Source: CAWBRT01 sp963791145 (GTDB taxonomy: Bacteria; Acidobacteriota; Terriglobia; Terriglobales; Acidobacteriaceae). From it: a DNA stretch of 64,000 bases. Within the stretch, counting starts at the first letter, position 1; every line of letters starts with the position of its first letter. The notes under the pieces were generated by a model. It ran no database searches. It saw only the letters and a program-made list of their open reading frames with translations, and was not told the DNA's origin. The translations under genes and the position numbers were made by a program. Where the stretch lies: positions 248,001 to 312,000 of the forward strand of contig CAWBRT010000027.1 in NCBI GenBank assembly GCA_963791145.1, given 5' to 3'. Shown one piece after another: positions 8,137 through 16,657 of this stretch.

Positions 8137-9266
8137 ACCTCGAAGTGGACGTCTCTCGCCGGCTTGGAACCTTCACGCTGGAAGCCAGTTTCTCGGCAGG
8201 CGGCGGGCTGACCGCGCTCTTCGGACCCTCGGGTTCCGGCAAGACCTCGCTCATCAACACCATCAGCGGCTTGCTTCGCCCGGATCGGGGGAGGGTCGTG
8301 GTTGACGGGCGCGTTCTGGTCGACACCGAGCACGGTGTCTTCGTCCCAAAGCACCGCCGCCGGGTCGGCTACATTTTCCAGGAACCGCGGCTGTTTCCTC
8401 ATTTCACCGTTCGCCAGAACCTGCTCTACGGCCAGTGGTTCACGCCGGCAACCGCACGGCGCGAGCGCCTGGACCACATCGTCGAACTGTTGGGCATCGG
8501 CGATCTTCTGGATCGCGGGCCGGCTAAATTGTCGGGCGGCGAGAAGCAGCGCGTGGCGATAGGCCGGGCGCTGCTCGCAAGCCCGCACCTGCTGCTGATG
8601 GACGAGCCGCTGGCCGCGCTCGACGAAGCCCGGAAGTCAGAAATTCTACCCTATATCGAGCGCCTGCGGGATGAAGGGCGGGTGCCGATCGTCTATGTCA
8701 GCCATTCGGTGCCCGAGGTCACACGTCTGGCGACAACGATGGTGTTGCTTGCGGAGGGCCGTGTTGCCGCGACGGGAACGGTCTCGGAGATCATGGGCCG
8801 CCTGGACCTGGTGCCCATTACCTCCCGCTACGAAGCCGGCGCCGTGCTGGAGATGCAGGTGGCTTCGCATGACGACGTCTATGACTTGACGACCCTGCAG
8901 TCCAGGATAGGTGAGTTGCGCGTCCCACGTATCGATGCCGGCGTGGGCACGGCTTTGCGCGTTCGTGTCCGCGCCCGTGACGTCGTGCTCGCGCTCAAGC
9001 CGCCGGAGGCGGTGAGCGCGCTTAACCTGCTTTCCGGCCGCATTGCCGAGATAGGGCCGCTCAGCGGCCCCAGTGCGGATGTTCGCGTCGACCTGAACGG
9101 CGAAGTGCTTCTGGCGCGCGTCACACGGTTCACGCTCGATCATCTTGGCCTGGTCCCCGGGCGGCCGGTGTTTGCGATCATCAAGACCGTTGCCATCGAC
9201 CGCCGGAGCCTCAGTCAGGTTAGATCCGCGCCAGATGACATTGACGCCGACGAAATCACTCTCTGA
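8133..9266 (+). CDS. modC: Molybdate ABC transporter ATP-binding protein ModC
   Basis: 377 residues. The ABC ATPase domain (1-~235) has the Walker A motif GPSGSGKTS (about 32-40), the signature LSGGEKQRVAIGRALL, Walker B LLLMDEPLAALD and the switch His in YVSHSVPEV. The C-terminal part (~290-350: LNLLSGRIAEIGPLSGPSAD) is a TOBE domain, which in ModC can bind molybdate and inhibit transport. It is translationally coupled to modB and is the last gene of the operon; the downstream gene is convergent. Confidence 0.94.
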   Translation: MNLEVDVSRRLGTFTLEASFSAGGGLTALFGPSGSGKTSLINTISGLLRPDRGRVVVDGRVLVDTEHGVFVPKHRRRVGYIFQEPRLFPHFTVRQNLLYGQWFTPATARRERLDHIVELLGIGDLLDRGPAKLSGGEKQRVAIGRALLASPHLLLMDEPLAALDEARKSEILPYIERLRDEGRVPIVYVSHSVPEVTRLATTMVLLAEGRVAATGTVSEIMGRLDLVPITSRYEAGAVLEMQVASHDDVYDLTTLQSRIGELRVPRIDAGVGTALRVRVRARDVVLALKPPEAVSALNLLSGRIAEIGPLSGPSADVRVDLNGEVLLARVTRFTLDHLGLVPGRPVFAIIKTVAIDRRSLSQVRSAPDDIDADEITL

Positions 9267-9416
9267 GAAACCAAGCACTCGAACAGTATCAAATGAATGC
9301 AGCGCCCTCGCGCTTGAGTAGCCGGGCTTCGATCCATCCACAGGCCGGATCTGCATCGCCCAGCGGAACGCCAATCAGCTTGTGGTTATTCCCGGCCAGT
9401 TTTGGGCCCGTCTCGA

Positions 9417-10553
9417 TTACTGTTTGAAATCAATGCGCTTGACGAACACGATGGTTCCGTTGTCATTCCTGACCACGTTGTAACCGTGCAAGCCGTCGCC
9501 ATTCTGGTCAAAATCGTACGCGCCCTCGGCGCCCGGGTAGCCCTTGATAGCGAGAATCGCCTGCCGTATTTTCTGCGGATCGGTGCTCTTGGCCTTGTTA
9601 ATTCCGAGCGCCAGAACATGCATGGCGTCGTAGGCCCAGGCACTGAAGTGATCTGCCCTCATCTTGTATGCAGCCGAATATTTGTCCGCGTAGGCTTTGG
9701 CCGGCTTGGAGGCGTCAGGGCTGAAGTCAGCTACCGTGAAGGTGCCGTACATGGTCGACCCGGCCAGTCGCAGGGCGGTGGCGGACATATTAGTAGCTGA
9801 GCCGACCCAGGGAATGTTTACGCCCAGCTGCCGCAGCTGTTTGGCGAATACGCCCAGGTCCGGCTCCATGGTGATGTAGCTGACCATAATGTCGGCCTCG
9901 GAGCGCTTGACCGCCATGGCTACCGGCGTAAAGTCCTGCGAATTATTGGTGTAGCCCTGGACCAGAACAGGCGTGATTCCGAGCGCCTTCAGCGCCGCGA
10001 CCACCCCGTCTTTTCCGCTGGTGCCGAATGTATCGGTGGAATGAATGATCGCCCACTTTTTCTTCTTGAGGGTGCTAATGCCATAGTCGACCATCACCCG
10101 CGACGAGTAGCTATCGTTCGGCCGGGTGCGGAAATACCATGGGTTACCCATATGGGTTAGGGTCGGATCGGTGCCGCCGATCATGACCGGCTTGCCGATC
10201 TTAATCACGTCGGGTGACATGGCGTTCACCTGCGTGCTGCGGATCGAGGCGATGAAGCCGACGATATCCTTGTCGCCGGCCAGCTTGCTGAATGCCATGA
10301 TGATGCCGGGATTGGAGGTCTGATCGTCTTCGACCACCAGTTCGATCTTTTTGCCCAGGACGCCTCCGGCGGCATTGATCTCTTCCACCGCCAGCTTGAT
10401 GCCCTGCAGTTGATTGCGCCCGGATTCGGCGGCAGGACCGGTGATCGGCGCCGTCACGCCAATCTTGATCGTATCGGCTGCGTGCAAGCTAAGGACACCG
10501 GCGCTGACCGCAACGGCCAGACCCAGACAGAAAGCCACCCATTTACGCATCAT
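9417..10553 (-). CDS. Branched-chain amino acid-type ABC transporter substrate-binding protein (LivJ family)
   Basis: 378 residues with a signal peptide (hydrophobic core FCLGLAVAVSAGVLSL, cleavage near HAAD). The fold is type I periplasmic binding protein: IKIGVTAPITGPAAESGRNQ at the start, then LAVEEINAAGGVLGKKIELV and DDQTSNPG. These signatures define the Peripla_BP_6/LivJ family, which binds branched-chain amino acids, amides or aromatic acids. No cognate permease or ATPase is in the window, so it is an orphan binding protein that would share a transporter elsewhere. It converges with modC and is divergent from the alcohol dehydrogenase at 10890. Confidence 0.88.
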   Translation of the reverse strand: MMRKWVAFCLGLAVAVSAGVLSLHAADTIKIGVTAPITGPAAESGRNQLQGIKLAVEEINAAGGVLGKKIELVVEDDQTSNPGIIMAFSKLAGDKDIVGFIASIRSTQVNAMSPDVIKIGKPVMIGGTDPTLTHMGNPWYFRTRPNDSYSSRVMVDYGISTLKKKKWAIIHSTDTFGTSGKDGVVAALKALGITPVLVQGYTNNSQDFTPVAMAVKRSEADIMVSYITMEPDLGVFAKQLRQLGVNIPWVGSATNMSATALRLAGSTMYGTFTVADFSPDASKPAKAYADKYSAAYKMRADHFSAWAYDAMHVLALGINKAKSTDPQKIRQAILAIKGYPGAEGAYDFDQNGDGLHGYNVVRNDNGTIVFVKRIDFKQ

Positions 10554-10889
10554 TGTTCTCCATTCGTTAGCTTACTTATGATTTGACTTTTCTTGGTGGG
10601 GTGCCAAGATACCAAATGTCCTCCGCCCTGTAAAGCCGATTCTGGAAGCAGGAAGCCTGATCCACGGGTCCAGCATTGCTTCTCAGCCCGGGCCGTAACC
10701 CGTTCTCATTCAGTTAGGATTGGCCCAATGATGTCCTGGACCCAAACAGGTACACGCGAGTTGAATACGCTTTCGTGGGTTGGACATTTTGGATTGCAAT
10801 GGCGCCTTGAAGCAGTACAATGCGTGATTCAGAGTTCAAAAAAGTAGGGTTCAGATGAATTCCGTGTCTGGGCACGAAAGGGCGGAAGT
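10554..10889. promoter_or_regulatory. Divergent intergenic region between the LivJ-type gene and the zinc dehydrogenase
   Basis: The 336 bp hold divergent promoters. A short palindrome CTTGG-N7-CCAAG lies at 10592-10608, close to the LivJ-type start, and is a possible operator. I see no additional gene. Confidence 0.4.
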
Positions 10890-11912
10890 ATGAAAGCGCT
10901 CGTTTACTATGGGCCGGAAGACCTGCGGCTGTCGGAGATCGCCAATCCCAAACCGGCGCCCGGCGAAGCGTTGCTCCGGGTAAGGTCCTGTGGTATCTGC
11001 GGCTCGGACGTGCATGGCTACCTGGGAATTACCGGCCGACGGCTCCCGCCCATGGTCATGGGCCATGAGTTTTCCGGCGAAGTTGCCGCTGTCGGCGAGG
11101 GCGTGACCGAGGTCAGGGTGGGCGATCGGGTAGCGCCTTACCCTGTCATCTTCTGCGGAAGCTGCGAGCCCTGCCGGCAAGGCAACGTTCAGGCCTGCCC
11201 GCATAAGAAGGCCCTCGGAGTGCTCGACTGCAATGGGGCCATGGCCGAATACGTATCCCTTCCGGCCAAGCTGCTGTTCAAACTCGCCGGGAATGTCTCC
11301 TATGACGTGGGTTCAATGATGGAGCCCCTGGCTGTAGCCTACCGGGCGGTGAATCATGCCGGCGACCTGAGGGGCAAGACCGTCTTGGTCGTCGGATCGG
11401 GAACGATCGGCCTGCTGGCCATGGCCATCGTCAAGATGCGCAATCCAGCCAAAATATTCATCTCCGATCTCAGCGATATACGGCTCGGCGTGGCCAGGCA
11501 GATGGGAGCGGACTGCGCAATCAACCCGTCCACAGGCGATATTGCCGCCCTCGTCAGGAATGAAACCGGCGGGGTTGGCGTTGACATTGCCTTTGAGGCG
11601 GTAGGCGCGGCTCCTACCGTCCAGCAGGCGATGGCCTGTCTGCGAGTTGGCGGCACGGCGGTGTGGATTGGGAACTCCGCCAAGATGATAAACCTCAACA
11701 TGCAGGAAATCGTCACCCGGGAATTGCGCGTACTGGGGTCGTTTCTCTACTCGCTTAAGGAATTCGGCGAAGTCGCCGAGCTGTTGAACGGGGGGAAACT
11801 GAAGGTTGAACCGATGATCAGCCTGAAAGCGCCCTTGGAAAAAGGGGTTGAGCTTTTCGCCAAGCTAGCCAAGGATCCCGGCCCACTCATCAAAGTTATT
11901 CTCAATAACTAG
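10890..11912 (+). CDS. Zinc-dependent medium-chain alcohol/polyol dehydrogenase
   Basis: 340 residues, the normal MDR length. The catalytic zinc ligands lie in CGICGSDVHGY and GHEFSGEV. The structural-zinc cysteines are all present in FCGSCEPCRQGNVQAC (C-x2-C-x2-C-x7-C). The Rossmann motif is VVGSGTIGLLAMAIV. This class oxidises sugars, polyols or threonine (sorbitol, galactitol and threonine dehydrogenase types), and the substrate cannot be fixed from sequence. It has a GGCGGAAGT ribosome-binding region. The ABC solute-binding protein downstream is 61 bp away on the same strand, so they may be co-transcribed and serve the same carbon source. Confidence 0.88.
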   Translation: MKALVYYGPEDLRLSEIANPKPAPGEALLRVRSCGICGSDVHGYLGITGRRLPPMVMGHEFSGEVAAVGEGVTEVRVGDRVAPYPVIFCGSCEPCRQGNVQACPHKKALGVLDCNGAMAEYVSLPAKLLFKLAGNVSYDVGSMMEPLAVAYRAVNHAGDLRGKTVLVVGSGTIGLLAMAIVKMRNPAKIFISDLSDIRLGVARQMGADCAINPSTGDIAALVRNETGGVGVDIAFEAVGAAPTVQQAMACLRVGGTAVWIGNSAKMINLNMQEIVTRELRVLGSFLYSLKEFGEVAELLNGGKLKVEPMISLKAPLEKGVELFAKLAKDPGPLIKVILNN

Positions 11913-11973
11913 TTGAAATAGAGAGAGATGTGGTCTCATCCGATCGTTATTTTATGTATGCCTGGAGGAATTC

Positions 11974-13227
11974 ATGAGAAAGACACTGGTTATAACACTG
12001 GTTGTTCTGGTTTTGCTCTGCCTATCCACAAGCGCTCTGGCTCAGACCAAAGAGATTCGCGTTCTGCTGGGGAACCATCCTTACGGCGATCTGGTCAAGG
12101 CCTCCATCCCCGATTTTGAAAAAGCGACCGGTATTCGAGTTAGGGTCGAACAACTGCAGGAGAGCCAGCTCAGCACGAAACTGGCGACTGAGTTTGCCAC
12201 CCGCTCGTCGACGGTTGACGTGTTCATGACGCGTCCCTTGCAGGAAGCGAAGATGTTCTACAAGAACGGCTGGATGGAACCGCTCAACATGGACTTCTCC
12301 GACTATCCGAAGAATGTCATGAGTGCCGTTACCTTCGGGGGGAAAACCTACATTGTGCCTCTGGTTATGGACTGGGAAGTGATTTATTACCGGAAAGATC
12401 TCTTCCAGAAAGCCGGCCTCAAGGTTCCCAAGAATTTTACCGAACTTGAAGCCGCTGCCAGGAAGCTCAATTCCGATGGCATTGCGGGAATTGCCTCTCG
12501 CGGGAAAGGCGCAGCCGCGGTGACCCAGGCATCCAGCTACATCTACAACTATGGTGGAAATTACCTGGACAAGGGTGTGGCGGTTTTCGATTCCAAAGCC
12601 GCTGTTGACGCCATCCGCTTCTACGGCAAGATGCTGGCCAACTATGGTCCCAAAGGCGTGACGGCAATGTCGTGGGAGAACATCCTGCCGCTGTTCCAAG
12701 CCGGCAGGATCGCTATGTGGACTGATACGGCCGTATTCTACGGGCAGGTCGTCGATCCGGCCAAGACGCAAGTCGCAGCCGCCAATATCGGAATTGCCAA
12801 CTTCCCGGCTGGTCCGAAGATGAATACGCCCTATTTCGCGACCGCCTGGGGTATGGCGATCGGCGGCCAATCGAAGCACAAGGATCTGGCGATGCAGTTC
12901 CTGCAGTGGGCGACCAGCAAGGAAATGGCTAGCAAGGGGTTACTGGCCGGCATCACCATGACGCGCTCCTCCGTCTGGTCAGACAAGGCGGTAGCGGCCA
13001 AGATCAGTCGCGAGCTCATCGAGACTCGGGCTTTTGCCGCCAAGTACGGTAATCCGCTGGATCGTCCTTTCATGAGTGCAGTAGGCGAGGTTCGTGATCT
13101 GATCGGTGAATTGATTATCGAATCGATCAATACCAAGGGCGAGTCGCCGAACCTTGCCAGCATGGCAAAGGAAAAGGCCGACAAGGTGAACACGATCCTG
13201 AAGGAAACCGGAGAATACGGCCAGTAG
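11974..13227 (+). CDS. Extracellular sugar-binding protein of an ABC transporter (family 1)
   Basis: 417 residues with a classical signal peptide (LVITLVVLVLLCLSTSALAQ). The type II solute-binding fold shows DFEKATGIRVRVEQLQESQL, YGGNYLD and ATAWGMAIGGQSKHKDLAMQ, as in MalE/UgpB-like carbohydrate-binding proteins. No permease or ATPase gene accompanies it, and an MFS transporter follows instead. It sits behind a zinc dehydrogenase and ahead of a strong hairpin at 13280-13312. The start is the ATG after CTGGAGGAATTC, a good ribosome-binding site. Confidence 0.87.
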   Translation: MRKTLVITLVVLVLLCLSTSALAQTKEIRVLLGNHPYGDLVKASIPDFEKATGIRVRVEQLQESQLSTKLATEFATRSSTVDVFMTRPLQEAKMFYKNGWMEPLNMDFSDYPKNVMSAVTFGGKTYIVPLVMDWEVIYYRKDLFQKAGLKVPKNFTELEAAARKLNSDGIAGIASRGKGAAAVTQASSYIYNYGGNYLDKGVAVFDSKAAVDAIRFYGKMLANYGPKGVTAMSWENILPLFQAGRIAMWTDTAVFYGQVVDPAKTQVAAANIGIANFPAGPKMNTPYFATAWGMAIGGQSKHKDLAMQFLQWATSKEMASKGLLAGITMTRSSVWSDKAVAAKISRELIETRAFAAKYGNPLDRPFMSAVGEVRDLIGELIIESINTKGESPNLASMAKEKADKVNTILKETGEYGQ

Positions 13228-13279
13228 TGGCTCGGCGGCAAAGAGGACAGCGTGAGCGATGTTGCCTTATAGAGAAGCA

Positions 13280-13312
13280 CCGGCCACCAGGTTGACTCTG
13301 ACTGGTGGCCGG
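13280..13312. terminator. Strong 11-bp perfect hairpin after the sugar-binding protein
   Basis: CCGGCCACCAG and CTGGTGGCCGG form a perfect 11-bp stem around an 11-nt loop. There is no T-tract after it (CGATATCTCC follows), so it may be a Rho-assisted terminator, an mRNA-stabilising structure or a repeat rather than a textbook terminator. It separates the binding-protein gene from the MFS gene. Confidence 0.5.
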
Positions 13313-13416
13313 CGATATCTCCGGGAAGGATGTCGCTAAAAAACTGGCGCCGCTGAAAACGTGGCAAGGATTTCCGCCAACATGGTGATTGGCGCGAGGA
13401 GAAGGAGGGGGTCGGT

Positions 13417-14727
13417 ATGAGTGAAAAACCAACCAAGGTAAGGCGCTGGGTATTGTTTGCAGTCTGCCTCGTGTACCTTATCACCTATCTCGATCGCGTC
13501 AACATCTCGGTAGCCGCTCCGCTGATGATGAAGCACTTCCACATCAACAAGCTGGAGTGGGGCCTGGTTTTATCGGTGTTTTCGTGGACGTATTCCACGT
13601 TCCAGATTCCCATCGGCATGCTGAGCGACAAATTCGGGCCGCGAAAGGTGATGGCGGTGCTGGTCTCCGGCTGGTCGGTGCTGACTGCCGCGACCGGGTT
13701 GGCATGGAGCTTCGCCTCGCTCGTGGTCATTCGGCTGCTTTTCGGAGTCGGTGAAGCAGGAGCCTTTCCTTCCGCGACCAGGGCCTTTTCGCACTGGATC
13801 CCTTCATCCGAGCGCGGATTTGCTCAAGGAGTTACCCACGCCGCGGCACGGTTCGGGGGAGCGGTGACGCCGATCCTGGTAGCCGCCATCATGGTCCGCT
13901 GGGGCTGGCAGTCGGTGTTCTTCAGCTTCGCCATCATAGGTCTGCTCTGGTCGGCATCCTGGTATCTGTGGTACCGCGACACGCCGAGCGAGTATCTGCA
14001 GAAGTGGGGCGGCATCAACCAGGCTGAGATCGACTTGATCGATGGCGGCCGGTCACAGAAAAAAGCGCCCGCCAAGTTGCAATTCAGAACTCTGCTCAAG
14101 AGCAGGAACATGTGGTTCCTGAGCCTGAGTTACCCGACCTACTGCTACGTAATCTGGATCTACCTGACCTGGCTTCCCGCTTACCTGGTCGAAAGCAGGG
14201 GATTCAGCATCATCAAGATGGGGATATTCGCCAGCCTGCCGCTGCTGGCAGGGACCGTCGGCGATACGTTGGGCGGATGGCTCTCCGACAAGATCTGGCG
14301 CTGGACCGGGCGCGGCATATTTGCGCGCCGCGTGGTCGCCATGGGCGGAATGCTGGTGGCTGCGGCTTTCATGATTCCGGGTGCACTCACGAACTCCGCC
14401 TACCTGGCTGTCTTTTTTCTCGCCTGCGCGCTGTTCGGACTGGAAATGGCGGTGGGTGTCTATTGGGCGGTATGCCTGGATGTCGGCCATGAGTATGCAG
14501 GCACCGTCTCCGGCATGATGAACAGCATTGGAAATGTCGGATCGGCTCTATCGCCGCTGGTCTTCGGCGCGATTCTGCAGTTTACCGGTTCGTGGGTCTA
14601 CCCCTTTATCGTGGCTAGCGCCATTCTGGTCGTGGGCGTGCTCTTGTGGCTGGGAGTCAATCCCGAACTATCGGTGGCCGACGAATTAGGGCTGCGTGAA
14701 GGGGAAAGCAGGGCCGTAGCTCGCTAG
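13417..14727 (+). CDS. MFS transporter of the anion:cation symporter (sugar acid/glucarate-like) family
   Basis: 436 residues with 12 predicted membrane segments. The ACS-family motifs are clear: YLDRVNISVAAPLM in TM1, the cytoplasmic DKFGPRKV loop between TM2 and TM3, and FGVGEAGAFPSATRAFSHWI followed by RGFAQGVTHAAARFGG in TM4. Relatives carry glucarate, galactarate, hexuronates or phthalate with protons. It is paralogous to the transporters at 26396 and 40800. The start follows GGAGAAGGAGGGGG. It is the last chromosomal gene before the integrated element. Confidence 0.9.
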   Translation: MSEKPTKVRRWVLFAVCLVYLITYLDRVNISVAAPLMMKHFHINKLEWGLVLSVFSWTYSTFQIPIGMLSDKFGPRKVMAVLVSGWSVLTAATGLAWSFASLVVIRLLFGVGEAGAFPSATRAFSHWIPSSERGFAQGVTHAAARFGGAVTPILVAAIMVRWGWQSVFFSFAIIGLLWSASWYLWYRDTPSEYLQKWGGINQAEIDLIDGGRSQKKAPAKLQFRTLLKSRNMWFLSLSYPTYCYVIWIYLTWLPAYLVESRGFSIIKMGIFASLPLLAGTVGDTLGGWLSDKIWRWTGRGIFARRVVAMGGMLVAAAFMIPGALTNSAYLAVFFLACALFGLEMAVGVYWAVCLDVGHEYAGTVSGMMNSIGNVGSALSPLVFGAILQFTGSWVYPFIVASAILVVGVLLWLGVNPELSVADELGLREGESRAVAR

Positions 14728-14787
14728 CGTGGAGATTACGGCCGTGGCGCGCAGGAAATCGCGGCGTTCAGTAAGCCTATGAAAAGA

Positions 14788-14812
14788 AATGGCTCCTCAG
14801 GTAGGACTCGAA
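14788..14812 (-). repeat. Left attachment site: tRNA-Asn 3'-end fragment
   Basis: The 25 bp from AATGGCTCCTCAGG to GACTCGAA are identical to 24378-24402. On the minus strand they read as the T-arm and acceptor 3' strand of tRNA-Asn (TTCGAGTCCTACCTGAGGAGCCA). The rest of the tRNA is missing, so this is a displaced 3' end typical of a tRNA-targeting integrase. Confidence 0.75.
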
Positions 14813-14916
14813 TCCGCGTGAGGACGTAATTTCAACAACTTACAGCGCAGCAGATGGCATCATTTTACGCTCTTTTAGATAGTGAACACCGCGAACGGCA
14901 CGGAAATGGCACGGAG

Positions 14917-15150
14917 CTAGCGCTTATTGAGACGACGCCTGTTCTCCCTAAGACGTGAGAGCTTTATTGTTCGCCTCCGTTTTGGCGCTACCGCTTTCTC
15001 GGGCCGAACGCGTTCCACGGAAAGGAACCCACCACGCTGCGGTAGATGCAGCTTCATTTCCTCGTCCGCCTCTTCCCTCGTTTCAAATGATCTAGCGGAA
15101 CACGGGATGTTCCTGCGCTCGTCGATCCATTCAACAATTTCAAAAGCCAT
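14917..15150 (-). CDS. Small basic hypothetical protein
   Basis: 77 residues, Lys/Arg-rich at the C-terminus (PKRRRTIKLSRLRENRRRLNKR). The N-terminal part (MAFEIVEWIDERRNIPCSAR) resembles no family I can name. A GGAGACC ribosome-binding site precedes the ATG at a good distance. It is transcribed leftward from the left end of the element, opposite to the other genes. The basic tail suggests nucleic-acid contact, which is inference only. Confidence 0.5.
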   Translation of the reverse strand: MAFEIVEWIDERRNIPCSARSFETREEADEEMKLHLPQRGGFLSVERVRPEKAVAPKRRRTIKLSRLRENRRRLNKR

Positions 15151-15210
15151 TGTTTTTGGTCTCCATAAGCTCAGTTTAGCCGTATTGTCAATTTATACAG
15201 CTCAGCCCAC

Positions 15211-15560
15211 CTCGTCCGCGCAGGAATGCGCTAACGAGGAAACCGGCTGGGTAACGCGACCCTAGCGCATTCCTGCGCGGAGGTTGAGACCGGCAAAAGT
15301 CCGGGCTCATCAATCAAGAATCCTCGTTGGTGCAGGAATGCAGCGACGGCGGGCGCGGCCAATTTAACAGGAACACAGTCCGCGCAGGAATGCGCTAGCT
15401 CAGACACCGGCAAGGTTGTGGCGTCACTGCTCTCCAAGGACAATGGCTACCCGCGATGCCGCGCTAGATCGCAAGACGGCGGCGGGGACGGCCAATTTGA
15501 CCGGGGATAAGTTGCTGCACGAATGCAGCGACTCTGAAAGCCCTTGGTGCACGAGTGCAC
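15211..15560. repeat. Array of six short hairpins with purine-rich GGAA/CGAA/CGAG tetraloops
   Basis: Six small palindromes follow one plan, stem-GCA-(GGAA or CGAA or CGAG)-TGC-stem. They lie at 15218-15231, 15265-15278 (inverted: TTCC loop), 15331-15342, 15382-15395, 15514-15529 (6-bp stem GCTGCA/TGCAGC) and 15547-15560. They fall within imperfect ~150-bp repeats that also share the segment CGGCCAATTT. In one frame the copies read as degenerate peptide repeats (SAQECANEETGWV, SAQECASSDTGKV, LLHECSDSE, VHECTEGETGRV). This 390-bp stretch (15151-15543) has no intact gene. Confidence 0.6.
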
Positions 15561-16244
15561 CGAGGGTGAAACTGGCAGAGTGACGGAGATTGTAGCAGCC
15601 CAACTTGACGTTTCCCCGCGCTATGTGGCGATGGCAAACCGCATCAACGAGGAAGCGCCAGAAGCCGCCAAGGAAAGACAACACGTGGGAGGGTTGCTGC
15701 CAAACGGCACTAAGGGTAAAAGGGCGGCCAAAGAGATAGCGGATAAGCTCGGAATGGCAGAACGCGGGCCTCAAGAAAGGAACGGAAGTCCGCCGTTAAG
15801 CTCAAATGAGCCTAACGGGAAAGCGGACGGACTTAACTTCAGTGCCAAATGGCACGGAGGTTGGGACGCACAGCGGGCCGCAAAAGAGCGGCAAGTCACT
15901 CTCAACAACCCGGGGGCGCGCTTAGCCTCAGTTGAGGCTAAGCCCAAAAAGGCGGCCAAGGAAAGACAGCACGCGGGCCTCAAGAAAGGAACGGAGGCTC
16001 ATTGGCCTCACTTGAGGCTAACGGGAAAGCGGACTTAACTTCCGCGCCATTTGACGCTGAAGTTGGGACGCACAGCGGGCCGCCAAGGAAAGACAGCACG
16101 CAAGCCTTAAAAGGAACGGAAGTCCCGTTGATGTCAAATGACAGCAACGGGAAAAGGGCTGCTAAAGAAGTAGCGGACAAGCTCGGACTCTCCGAAGCCG
16201 CTGTCACGTGCGCGGCTCGCGTGTGGCGGAGCCCAATGGCTTGA
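15544..16244 (+). pseudogene. Degenerate repeat protein with ParB-like helix-turn-helix modules
   Basis: From TTG at 15544 the frame reads TGRVTEIVAAQLDVSPRYVA followed by MANRINEEAPEAAKERQ, which resembles the HTH region of ParB-like partition/adaptor proteins. Related modules recur downstream, at times in other frames: KRAAKEIADKLGMAE (~15720) and KRAAKEVADKLGLSEAAVTC (~16150). The first frame stops at 16038 and the last module lies in the frame 16002-16244, so at least one frameshift is needed for one protein. No start is certain. I treat it as a decayed or fast-evolving DNA-binding repeat protein. Confidence 0.4.
15664..16190. repeat. Tandem ~205-bp imperfect repeats carrying variable-stem hairpins
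   Basis: Repeat landmarks recur: GCCGCCAAGGAAAGACA at ~15664, 15951 and 16080; GGCCTCAAGAAAGGAACGG at 15767 and 15977, with a variant at 16101; GTTGGGACGCACAGCGGGCC at 15860 and 16063. Each unit includes a hairpin whose stem changes while the loop stays four bases: GCTC-AAAT-GAGC (15799-15810), GTGCC-AAAT-GGCAC (15842-15855), CTTAGCCTC-AGTT-GAGGCTAAG (15921-15942), TGGCCTC-ACTT-GAGGCTA (16003-16020), and a long one with loop AAAT at 16124-16151. Confidence 0.65.
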
Positions 16245-16472
16245 CCACGGCCCCTACTACGTCAAGGGGGCCTCCACAGACGGGGCAGAACCCCCAGCGA
16301 TCCTCACTAACGAAGGTTTCCTTGCACTTCGGGCAGGTTCCCCGGTATTCCCGGACTTGAGTTTCCATGCTGATAGGATGCCCCCGTTTGTGCGGAATGT
16401 CAACCTAAGCCTTTTTATATGTACAGTTTACGCGTTCCGTTAGGGCGTCTCGCTTGCCTACCAACCGCTTAT

Positions 16473-16528
16473 GCATAAGTGGAGCCGATATAATACTACT
16501 TGACAATCGGACCCACTTATGCTATTCT
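16473..16528 (+). promoter_or_regulatory. Promoter P1 with flanking inverted operator pair
   Basis: TTGACA (16500-16505), a 17-bp spacer and TATTCT (16523-16528) form a good sigma-70 promoter. The spacer ATCGGACCCACTTATGC (16506-16522) is nearly the reverse complement of GCATAAGTGGAGCCGAT at 16473-16489. The two sites thus form an inverted pair around the -35 box, as expected for a repressor. Confidence 0.6.
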
Positions 16529-16591
16529 GTCTTTGGTATGGCAAAGCTCTATCCAAGCGATTTCCGCGACACGGAACCGATAAAACACTAC

Positions 16592-16620
16592 TTGACAATT
16601 GGCTCCGCTTGTGCTATAAT
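16592..16620 (+). promoter_or_regulatory. Promoter P2: perfect sigma-70 consensus with operator-like spacer
   Basis: TTGACA (16592-16597), exactly 17 bp, then TATAAT (16615-16620). The spacer ATTGGCTCCGCTTGTGC (16598-16614) is a diverged copy of the P1 spacer. P1 and P2 are the two copies of a 92-bp tandem duplication that extends downstream (GCAAAGCTCTATCC against GCGAAGCTGTATTC). P2 directly precedes the gene starting at 16658. Confidence 0.75.
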
Positions 16621-16657
16621 AAATATTGCGAAGCTGTATTCGGGGGGTTTCCAGGAC

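Noticed and set aside
9267..9416. 43-codon minus-strand frame ending near 9292
   Set aside because: It reads like coding sequence (PLGDADPACGWIEARLLKRE), but I find no start codon or ribosome-binding site between it and the upstream stop, so it was left out.
15211..16190. CRISPR array
   Set aside because: The repeats are 150-205 bp, imperfect and themselves palindromic; there are no short constant repeats with equal-length unique spacers and no cas genes.
15151..16260. Diversity-generating retroelement
   Set aside because: Variable repeats prompted the idea, but there is no reverse transcriptase and the changes are not adenine-specific.
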